A stretch of DNA of 64,000 nucleotides from Hydractinia symbiolongicarpus (Eukaryota; Cnidaria; Hydrozoa; Anthoathecata; Hydractiniidae): NCBI RefSeq assembly GCF_029227915.1, contig NC_079875.1, forward strand, positions 5,022,001 to 5,086,000, in the 5' to 3' direction. Under the pieces are notes generated by a model. The model ran no database searches and was not told the DNA's origin. It worked only from the letters and a program-made list of their open reading frames with translations. Shown here piece after piece: positions 12,701-24,700 of this stretch (positions are counted from its first letter, which is position 1; each line of letters begins with the position of its first letter). The position numbers and the translations under genes are program-made.

Positions 12701-15700
12701 CAGAGGATTCCATTATTATAAAACTTATTGGAAACCTGAGGAAAATCAATCACTGGACTGCTTTCATGAGAACAACAATGTTTTCGATAGATTTGCAATC
12801 AAAGTTTGTGAATTCGGAAATGACAAACCAGTTGGCCATTTACCCAAAGAAATCTCAAGGGTTACAAAATTTCTTCTGGACAGAGGAGCGTCTATGAAAT
12901 CCACGTTGACAAGTGTACACTATCGAAGATCACCTCTCGTTCAAGGAGGCTTGGAGATCCCCTGTAAAATAACTGTTACTTTACCAGGGACAGTAAACAA
13001 TCTTTTGGTTCTTGCAAGATACCAACAACTTGTAGAAGCCTTGTATACAGAGCCGAAAGAGGAATTGATTCTTGGTTCGTTCTTACATATTGCAGTTATT
13101 TTAGATGTCGTGGTTCCAACCGAAGAGAGACCAAAGCGTAAAAAAAATACAGCCAAAAGCCAAAGCAAAGAGACGAAAAAGCAAAAAGATATTCGAAACT
13201 TTTTTGGAAACACCTCAGCTGCACCAGCCCCAAAAAGGCAAAAAGTTAACAACAAACCTAAAAAGTCGTCACCATCGTCAAGCAAGGACTTAGAAATCAT
13301 AAATATTGATTAAAAATTATCTTGTATTAGAGGTTTATTATGACATAATATTTCTAGCGCAAAGGTATATTTCTAAAAGATATAAAAAATTGAAAAAAAA
13401 TTGATTTTTGTCGATTTTTTAAGGGGAACTTATTTTGGCGGATCAACGAAATTTTTAATTTTGGCGGGAACTTATTTTGGCGGGTGGCGATTTTTTTTAA
13501 TTTTGGCGGGAACTAATTTTGGCGGGTGAGTAAAATATTTAATTTTGGCGGGAACTAATTTTGGCGGATTTTGCCCCAATCCGCCAAATCCGCCAAAATT
13601 AGTTCCCGCCAAAATAAGTTCCCTTAAGGTATTTCTTTCTATTTGTGAGATCTTTTGGTTTTGTTAGAATAAATTTTTATACAGCAACAAGCCTTTTGAA
13701 TTCAACAACATTTCAACTTGCCTATAAGATGCTGCTATATAAATGATAGTGTATAAGTTACTTCGAAAACCTCTTTATATCTGCAATTTACTTTTTAAAT
13801 TCTGCAACATATATCAAAACAACATATCCTTTGGATCATCAATAACCTACCTCATTTTAGCTCGCTTAAACTCGACTTTTTTAAGTATCCTACTGTACAC
13901 TCCATCAATAATATGTTTTACTCATTTTAGCGAGGTGGTGGTTCGAAATGCTACGCTTTGTGGTCAAAATAGCCAGGAAGTTGGGTGTAACTGGTAAGTT
14001 TTTAATACATTCTTGTGCATATTTCTATGAAATAATGTATTTTATCTACAAAATATTACTGTGTAAAACATGTACAACTGGCTAATTTCTCTATTCTTTC
14101 TTATGTTTTTTTTTTTTAAAAAAAATTATTGTTACTATTTACATGAAATCCCAAAGAAAAAGTTTTGTATTTGCATTTATATTTAAAAATACATGCACTA
14201 AAATAGTATTTACGTATTATACAAGTTCAAATTTCTTTAAAATAACTATATTTTATGTACATATATACAAAATATTGCTGTGTAAAACATAACATAACAT
14301 AAGTTCTCTAATTTTTAAAACTAATTTTTTTCTTGGGTTGTTATGACTAGTATATATACTTAATAGTATATATATATACTAGTTGGTGACCCGTGGAAAA
14401 ATCCATGAGTTCGCCCGTCCTTTCTACACCGCATTGACTGTTTCGCTACTTGCGGTACCAATTTTCGTGACAGACAGACGCATATGAGTATTATAATATA
14501 TAGATACTAAAAACTATTATCACATGAAGTCCCAAAGAAAACATATGGTCCTATTGTAGAAGAACTACTTTGTTCATCACTAACATACTGCCTGGAAGTG
14601 AGCGGGACTTGATCTACATTATACTCGCCCGTCATGATCAGAGGTCTGATCAGGGTGAAGCATTCTCTATTGAGAATGAAATACAGATGTGTTATGATAA
14701 ATATTCACCTATATAAAACATATGGTATATATTTGTATTTATGTTTAAAAACACATTATTGTTAAATTAGTATTTACATATTATACAAGTTCATGTGTAC
14801 CAGTTAGGGTACCTTCATAATTTTCTTTTTTAATATAGGCATTATATGGCATATTTTCCAAGAATCTTCCGAACTGGTTTTACTGAAAATATAATGTTGT
14901 CAACACATGGATACCCGAAGCCAGTAAAAGTTACTGTAAACTTATTGGATACCAATCGTAACACTGTTTTTTCCTCCAATAATTTTACAGTTCAGCCAGG
15001 TCTGAAAATTTATTTTTATTCTTTAACACGTTCATCTATTTAAACAATAATAATTTGTATATGTGGTGATACTTTGATTTTGGGATCTTTGTTGCAGATG
15101 TTATTGATTTTACATTTTTTAACTGTATTTTTGTACCTGCATTACTTATAAAAGAAAAGTTGGACTTTGTTCATATTTTTTGTATTTTTGTATTATTTGT
15201 GTATATTGTAATATTGTTAAAATAATAATTTTAACCTTTTTCTCAACAGAAAAATTGTCCACATTGCCTATATTTATGAACCATAATTCTCCTGGGGGTA
15301 TAAAGGTAGAAGTTAGTGGTATAGGTGAGAGTGTTGATGGGAAAGAATGGTCATTCAAAAATACAAGTGAACGTATTCAAATCGAAAAACTTGGACTCAA
15401 TATTTTTATTCAAACAGACCGACCCATTTATAAGCCAGGGCAAAAAAGTAAGTATTTTTGTTAGAACATGCTTTATAATCACAACAAAGGTATCAGCTTT
15501 GTCTCAAAATCACTGTTTTGCATCTTCACCACTTTTTATGAATACATTATGGATCAGGCTCAATTGACAATTTGTGTCGAACATTTTTATGGTTGAATCA
15601 GTATAACAGAATAAGATTCATTAGGTATTAGAAATTTTTTAAAAAAATTGAGAGCTTAATGGTTTGGAGTTTAGAACTTGATCTGTTATCTTGAAAGATA

Positions 15701-18700
15701 CATTTATGTGTTAATTACCTACATAACCACCAAAACATCAGAGTTCTACAAAGTGCATCGTTGCTTAAACTATGGCCATAATAAAGGATGTTTGTATTAT
15801 TATTATTTAGTCCAGTTTCGAGTGATTGTGGTAACTCATACTTTAAAACCGTATGAGGGGAAATTAGAAAAAGTCGTAATTGAAAATCCATCAGGTTCGA
15901 GAATGAGGCAATGGAAAGATGTTGATCTGGAGGAAGGTGTGTTTTTTACTGTGTTCCCACATAGTAGTAGTTGAGCAATGTTTGCATTATATCTTTGTGA
16001 TAAAACATTCACATTGCTGCTCTCAATTACATCCCATAAAACAATGTAAATACAAAATTAAAACATAGTACTGTAGTCACAGGCAGTGTGATTTTAAATA
16101 TAAAACAATCTCTCAAAATGACATAACACTTATATATGTCGAATTTTTAAAATGAGTACCAAGTAAAATCTACTGGAAGGATAATCATTTTAATTTGTTT
16201 CTTTAATTCATATGCAATTTACATTTTAATATACATTTATTTAACAACCCTCCATTAGTCCTGTTATCTTTATATGGAAGAGCTTGAAAAGTTGTCTAAG
16301 AGTTTGCATATTTTGTTCAAAATTCTTGATTTATACTTAGCAGTTCTGCTAATTATGCATGACATCATGAACTATAGCTTTAAGTGCTATTATAACAGTT
16401 TTGACAAGGCATATGGGTTAAAAATGTTTTTCAGTTTGACATTTGAATATTTACCATAAATTTCAATATTTTACTATAATTATGCTCAATGAAAGCAACT
16501 GCGTATTTTAGAGCTAGCTCACAATGTCATAATTTTGCATATTTAACTTAGAATTTATTAATTTAGAACCAATAAAAAAACCCAGATTACTAGAAAGCTT
16601 TTAAAGATTTTTAGTATGATTCCGACTTTTTCCTTCATGGGAAGTCTGCTTTAAGTATCTCTGCAACCTAAAGTAAATTTTTTCTAGTGGCTTTACAGCT
16701 ATAGTTTTTTTAAAAAAATGTTATTTAATACTTTAAAAAAAATGTACACAAGCAGTTAAGATTATTAAGTTAAACCATTAATGTGTCTTTCTTGTGCTGC
16801 AGATGAATATAATAAGTTGTAATTTAATTAGGTTTCGCTTCGTTGGAGTTGAAGACATCAGAAAAACCAGTCATGGGTACATGGAAAATTAAAGTTGAGC
16901 TTAAAACATATAAGAAAGAACTCAAGGTGGATGTCAAAAAATATGTTCTACCGAAGTTTCAAGTCACTGTTAACCCACCATCATTTGCATCAGAGCTTCA
17001 AAAAACTCTGGAATTTGAAGTTTGCGCTAAGTACGTTTTTCCTAAATAAGTTTTGTATGCAATGCATTAAAATGTTGATCATATTTCGGAAGTAAGTAAA
17101 TCACTTCAAAGTTGTAGCTTTTCAGTAAATATTATTCAATGTTATTCATCAGTTAATGCTTCTCTAAGTAATATTTTAAAACCAAACAGTTTTAGTAATT
17201 ACTTAGGATGCTTTTTCAGGATCAGAAAGATTTTGGCATATGTGCAACAATAGACTCACATGCTATGTTAGAACTTTTTAAATTTGGCATTTTGCATATG
17301 CCATCATTTGCACATGTTTGTGGACTTGCTGTAGGTTTAATGGGAACCCTACACTAATTGTTAAGGTATTATACAAAAATTAAATTGAAATAAAAAATTA
17401 TTGAATGTTATTGAATGACATTACATAACCTATATACATTGAGAAAAAAATTATTTTTATATGTAAATGTAGCTAGAAATAGTCAGTCACTGAAAGTTTG
17501 AATTAGTGTAGTTTTAATCTTAAAATCTGTAACGGTTTTGGGGTAATGTGTTGATCATTGTATTCTATTGCTGCCATTAACAAACGCTTTGTTATTGCTG
17601 TATTTTAGGTATTCGTATGGGAAAAACGTTTATGGAAAGATGACCACAATAGTTTGCAAAAGAAGGAGATATTATTATTATTATAGAACTCGTCAAGATG
17701 ATTCTGAGTGTGTTACTGTAGCAAAAATAGTATGTTTAGTATCATACGTTTTATGAGTTATTGCTGTAGGAGTATTCAAATAATTTAAAGGACAGCCTGG
17801 CTAGAAAAAAAACCTTACTTCAGTTAACATATACTTAACTCCTTCAAAGTTGAGTCACAATTGGTGACTAAGGGCAAGACCTGGGCAAGTGCATGTTTGG
17901 TACAATTGAGTTGCCCAATTTGAGCACTTTTTTCCAAAATTTATATAGGACCTGTCTGTCAAGGGTTAAACGAAATAACTGTTTTGCCAGGAAGTGTAAC
18001 TCCTATGTAGTGTTTTAGTATGGTTAAGAATTAAGTGTGGCTTAACAAAGTCAATAAAGAAAGATGTTATTTCACTATGTTTTCATAGGTAATAATAATT
18101 GGGTCTTACGGTGTGATTAGTTTAAGAAAAGATTATGTTATTATGCCACCCGGTATTTATTTGCCATTAAAAGTAAAGCTATTAATAAAAGTCTTTCCAA
18201 GTTTTTTTTAAATCAAAGTCAGAGTTGAGGGATATTAAACTGGGGTTACTTATAGAGTAGCCACATAAAGTTGGTGCAGAAAATAGTGAATTGACCCCTT
18301 TGGGTGTTGTTCTGTGTAGGTTTATTATATTACCAAATTTGCCCTCAATTTTAAAACAACTGTGCGTACACACGGTAAAGAAACAAAGTCAATTTTTACA
18401 TTTAATACTTTTGTTTCATGCTTTCGCAATCCTCAGTTGAATAAATTGGCTTTTATACCATAAAAACAGTATAAAGTTATCAAGGGACAATATAATGGTA
18501 TCTATAAAAAAGTGACGTCGATCCTCCTTCTAGTCCTTGATATTATTTTAAAAGAGTTTGTTGACGTGCCTGCATTTGGATATTAATTCTGATCGCGTGT
18601 TTAATAAGTTGTTATTATCGTACATTGCGATTTCTAGTTTCTCGGCTAAACAAAATTGCATTTAATCAGTTTAAAGTTAGGGACAAGTTCATTACATTGT

Positions 18701-21700
18701 CTGATTGTTTTCCATGTATTTAATGGTGCGTTTGAAAGTTCCGTGTCTTTGTATTTAGCTGTGTTGAAGGATTCTTTGTGGTTGGCATATCTTATTTTAA
18801 ACGTTGGTGCTGTTAGACCTATGTAAACCTTGAGTTCATAGTTAGGGATGTTTGAATTTATGCTTGCTTTATAAATAATGTTTTTTGTTAAACAATTATT
18901 TTCAACTGGGGATTGTTCCTTTTTAATACAATTACAATTTCTATCCATTACTGTATCGTTGTTGTTGATGATTTTGTTGTTGTTTCATGTTTTTTGTGCA
19001 GCTGCAAGAAACTTTTACGTTGTTACGATTAAATATTTTGTGGAGCTTGTTTTGTTTCGGGAAATGTTTGTCTATGAGAAGCAAGAACAACTTTTCGATT
19101 TTTGTAGATACGTTTACATTATAAGGAGGATTAAACCATAATATATTTCTTTTTCTTTTCTCATTTTCTGCAAAATTTGAAACAGCTTTCTGTCGTTCTT
19201 GGTATTGCAGTTTAACATCGTGCCTTCTTATAAATTGGGGTGACTGCGTTAAATATTTGTTCATTTGAAGAATGTTCGGATAACCGCTGCTCAATAGTGA
19301 TTGGGATTTGTTTGATGACATAAGGTGGGTGGTTGGATTGAGTACGGATGTACTGAATGATTTTGTCAGGTTTGCTCTATGGTTTAAAGGTTCCATTCTC
19401 GAGATTTAGCGTGATGTCTAAGAAATTCACAATTTTCTTATTCCATTCAATAACGATTTTTAAACCGCATTTTTGGAATAATGCTTGTATTTTCTTTTTG
19501 ATGCATTCCATTGCGGGTCCGCTGGTGTCTTTAAATGCAGCAAGACCATCATCACTGCATATGTTATTTTTATATTATTGTATTTTTAGGAATGACATCA
19601 TAAGTGTATGATGTTATTCGTGGAGATAGTAATAATATGTATAAAAAAGACACAAAAAAAACATGGGGACTTGAAGTTTTAAAATTACCAGGTTATAATG
19701 AAAGAGAAATCCAAAACACATTTTTAAAATTTACCACATTCAGCTAATGGTGGCCTTAGTAAAAAACGGTTGGTTTATAAGCGCATAGAAAAGCGCGTTT
19801 TAGCAATTTTTAGTACTTGAAATGCAATAAATGCCATTTTTCTGCATCCCAAAACTTTTTCAACATGATAAACCCAAACACCTAAAAAACCAACGCTGCA
19901 ATGGCAATGACATTATTTTCTACACAAACTTTATGGGCTTTATGCAAAGTACTATGATATGCTAACTATGTAAATGTCTAGTAATTTAAGAATTAAAACT
20001 TAAAAAGGTTTATTCCTGAAAATAAAAATTATTTTGAAAAAAATACAACTCTGCAAAGTTTTTTTATTAGTAAAATAACAGTCATGTTAGATATTCCTTT
20101 CTACTTTTCGACTACTGAATGCTTTCACAATTAGAAAAAATTAGTTTTCTTTTGTCCTCTCCTTGTTTTTATGATATTGTGGTTGGCTTAGTTGTATACT
20201 GGTCTTATTGTTTTTTTTGTTAATGCTTTAGATTGATGGATGTGTTACAGTTTTAATCGATACTAAAGAATTCCCTCCACCATCTATGAGCTATTACAAC
20301 TATCAATATGTATTTGATGCAAAGGTTAAGGAAAAAGCAACAGAAGTCACGTTGAATAGTACACAGATCACAAAACAAGTTCACACTAAAGAAGTTGAAT
20401 TGTCTTTTCAAGCAACCAAAGTGTTTAAACCGGGTTTTCCTTTCACTGTCAAGGTCAGTGCAATTTTTAAAATTATGTTAAAACTTTAACATGAGTGCCC
20501 TGCACATTTAAATGTTCAAAATATGCCAAAATGAGTTGACCAAAATAATACAGTCTAAATGTCAAAAAGTTCTATCTGTATAGTCGAAAAGTTCCTAAGT
20601 TAAAGTTCTTTTTATTATTTTAAACCCAATGAGGTTTTGTATAATTAATATTTAGCAAAATTTTTAATAAAATTTTTAATAAAAGTTAATCACTCATGAC
20701 TTTTGCGAAATAGAATTTTTAAATTACCTAAAGGTTTTCGCTAGACCAGAAAAAAGACCACTGCAACTATTTTGTAAGGAAAAACAACACATATACTTTC
20801 CCTGTTTTGACAGTTATGTGATAAATATCTTTGTTCTTTATTACTTGTTGTTATTTATTCAATACTTGTAATAATTTTTAGCTATTTGCAAAATATCCAG
20901 ATGGCAAGCCAATTGAGAAAGATCTGAAGGTTAAAGTATTAGCAGGAACGTCAGGTTATTATTCCGGTAATCTCTATGCTGAAAACATAACAATTTCCAA
21001 TGGAATGACTATAATAAAGTTACCTCCGATTCCATTTAATGCACAGGAAGTGTCAGTCAGGGTATGGAAATAGTCAGTTTTTATTTTATTTTTGCTGTTG
21101 AAAAAATGGTATTTTCAATGTGTAACAAACTTGAAATATTATAAAAGAGATACTTAATTTGCATAATTCTATATTGTCAGAAATTTATTAAGGAAACACA
21201 TTAAGAAAAATTGGGAAATTTAACAAAAATAAATCCCAATTTGTAAAATTTTGAGTTTTGTGACTTAAAAATGAATTGTTTTTAAAGACCCTTCTATTCT
21301 TCATTAATGTCAAACTAGAATAAAAAAAGCAGTTAAATTATGTTAGAAAATTTTAGTTTTAGTAAAAAAACATACCTCTTGTATAGCTTGAAATGCTCAT
21401 GTGCTCTTGTCAAACAGTTTATGGTTAGATATTCCACCAGCTTCCTAGATCTTCGGCCTCAATGCAATGTATGTAACAGCAAAATAGCATTTAATTATTC
21501 TGATGTCTGACTTTACTATGAGCAATTAAAGATTATATTGACTCCTCAAAGTAAAAATTAACACATCGGCGTATTATTATAAAGGTTATGTTTTTAGGCC
21601 ACATATGAACGGGAGAAAATTTATCCAACAGAAAGAAAATATCGCAGACAATCGTATGGTTCCATATACATTAAACCTTGGTATTCACCAACTCACAGCT

Positions 21701-24700
21701 ATTTACATATTGAAAAACAGAAGCAGGCTATGCAGGTTAGTCATAAATATTTTATATGAAATACACGTGAGATGAGATACTTAGTGAGTTTTATTTTATT
21801 AATTGTAACAGGTTTCAATATGAACAAAAATTAGTTGATCCTTATGCTGTTAGTGAAGAAAAAAACACACAGTGCATCCAGTTTCCTTCGAAATAATTTT
21901 TAGTTAAAATGTGTTGTTAATGTTGTTTTTTATTCAGAATGGAACCACTGCAAATGTGACAGTTAAATACACATCTGTTGACGGCAAAGAAGTTGAGAGA
22001 AACATTTACTATTCCGTAAGTAACTTCTCAGCAAGATAAATAACAACAAAAATTGTGGTTTAATTTTAAAGAAAAGTCTATAATATTTTTGCCTGTTATA
22101 TTTAAAAAACCTTTTCTAGCTAATGTGTGCTGGCAATGTTGCTTTGTCTGGTAGCGTAAAACGCACTTTTAAAGCTGCCATAGCAGAAAACCCAACGGAC
22201 CCACCAACAACAACGACAACCACAACAACAACAACACTGAAACCCATTTTGGATAAAAATGGCACTAGAATTTTCCAAATCACACCTCGACCAATTTATT
22301 GGTGGGAAAGACCACCCGTTACCAGACCACCACTTCCATACCAATTCTCAGTTGGTAGCTTTAAGTTTTCTTTTAATGTGACAAAAAACATGTTTCCTTC
22401 CTGTCGCATGATTGTATATTACATTCGTGGTGAAGAAGTGGTTGCTGATGATACTGAAATTGATGTTGTGGATGAATTTGAAAATAAAGTAAGTAAAAGC
22501 ATATCGAAGATAAAAGTACTTGTCTAGAGAAAACTTTTATCGCCAGAAAAAAAGATTTTTACTGCATTGTGGAATTACATTATTTCAGGAAATTAATTTT
22601 GAAATTCTGTATTAACTACATGTTATTAAAAATGATATTATTTTTAATAAATACTTGAGGTCTCATATTTTGCAACAATTTTACTGGCTCACAGGGACAA
22701 TTTTACTCCTGTATTCGTTCCCTGATATGGTTTAATTGATAGATTTGCATGTGACTTTTATTTATTGAAAGTTTTGTTTTAAAACCAGAAAATTTTATGT
22801 GTTAGAAAAATAAATATTAATTTTGATATTTATATTTACAGGTTTCAATAAAGTTTGATAAATCAGAAGTGAAACCAGGAAATAAAGTCAAGCTAACTGT
22901 AAAAGGTTTTCCTAAATCACGAATTGCTATTGCTGCTGTTGACAAAAGTATACATTTCTTAGCTAAGGGGAACGACATAAAACCAAAAGACGTATGTAGT
23001 TGTATTCTTAGTATTAAGAAGTTTTTATTTAATTATGAAAAACTCTATTGTTAAGTTTGGGACTGGTTGGATCCATATCCAATGTTTAGAGCTTTCCTGA
23101 AGTATGTCAATTTTTTTTTTGTAATTGTGCTAGTGAGATAGTGATTGCAAAGGATTGTCAAACATTTTATGCTTTAAAAAGAAGAAATGGGAAGACCTAA
23201 CAATATGGTTTTGATTTTCTCTGGTGTACATAATATTTTAATGTTTTAAGAGTAATTTAATTGTATTGATTTGTTAAAAAGTCATACTCTTTACTGTGTG
23301 TTGACCACACATATATATAGTGTGAGTGAATTTGTTTTTGTTTTTACAGCTTTTTAATATTCGAAACACTTTGGATATAACACCAGGATGGGTTAATAAC
23401 TATGGTCGTTGTCCAAGACGTTGGGGTAGAAGAAAAAGAAGTATTGCTCCTGGCTGGTTCTGGCAAGACTATGTTGATTCTGAGAAGGCATTTTCTGTAA
23501 GTAATCTTCTTAAGTATATTATTTTTCTGTTTTTATTGGTAAAATGATCTTCATATGATTCTTTTTTCATGATAATGAGTCGATTTTGAAGTAGTTAAAG
23601 ATATTTTTCATAGGTCAGGGTCATAATATTTTAAACTGAGTTGTCAGCTAAGTAGAAATGTATTATTTGTTTTTTTCTATATTTGTATCGGTAAGTCAAG
23701 AAAATTTGCATTTTAGTTATAAAAAAGTCGACTAAGTGTAAATGGAAATTGGCTGGCCGGCCTGATCATCACCCTTTATTTTATGATTGTGTAGTAAAAT
23801 TTTAAACAATGTCGCTGATTTAAGGTACACTACAATTTCTATCAATGTGATGATTTACCATGAAAAAAGAATCACATGTCACAGTGCATGACAATCTCAT
23901 GGTACCTTTTTCTCACTCGTAATTTACACACCAGAGAATATTTTTGCCACTGCAAATTTCAAATTTTGATATTACATTTATATTTCACTCTATCATGGGT
24001 TACGTATTTTTTTTAACACCTATCAAGCACAAACACGTATAAACATTTGTAAGATTAGTAAAACCTATCTTTTCTTGAAAGTATCTTCTGCTAACTTAAC
24101 TGATTTTTTGTTCTACCATGGTGGTACTGTTAAGTTGATTTTGTGTTAAGCATAGTTACCTGTATTAAAATAAGCTTGCACATTGTCTTTTTTGTTCCAT
24201 AATTAGCAGGTTTTTTATTTTCTTGTATTGTCCTTTTAAAAAAATTCTTTCTGTATTTTTCCAATATTGAAAAAACATTTTTTTTTAATAATGATAAGAA
24301 ATAACTAATTCAAAATTTTGTATGAATTTTATATAAGTTTTCCTTGCACAGAACTTTCCAGCAAAGTCAAGAATATGATTGAATGCATTTATTTCGAACC
24401 ACTGCCCCAGAAAATTACTTCGCAAAATGAGCTACAAATCATTAAAATTTTGCGGGTGAATAAAATGTTATTGTTTTGTTGTTTGCGTTACAAACAAAAT
24501 CAACTTAACGGAGCCTTACACGAGTAGTTTAAATTCTAAAAACTTTATAGGAATAATTTAGGTTTAAAAACAAAAAACGATAAGTTTGATCATATTTTTA
24601 TTTATCTTATAATGCTGTTTCACCTTCATTGTTAACTTACTGTCTGAGGAACTCTATTAGTAGGTTTAATCGAAGTGACCAATGTTATAGCCAATTTCTG

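Larger units (their letters stand above)
10153..13629. mobile_element. Intact pogo-like DNA transposon with HIRAN accessory gene
   Basis: 3477 bp, flanked by TA on both sides (10151-10152 and 13630-13631), with perfectly matching 40-bp terminal inverted repeats starting CCTTAAGGGAACTTATTTTG (10153-10192 and 13590-13629). It contains two intact genes in divergent orientation: a transposase on - (10467-12307) and a HIRAN protein on + (12663-13313). Both ends carry arrays of TTTTGGCGGGAACT motifs. Perfect TIRs, intact ORFs and intact splice sites indicate a recent insertion that may still be mobile. It sits in intron 1 of the A2M gene. Family knowledge: TA duplication plus a DDE_1-type transposase places it in the pogo/Tigger branch of Tc1/mariner. 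Confidence 0.93.

Noticed and set aside
12941-13300. 119-codon open frame on - over the HIRAN gene
   Set aside because: It is antisense shadow of the HIRAN coding sequence; no domain and no second-copy support.
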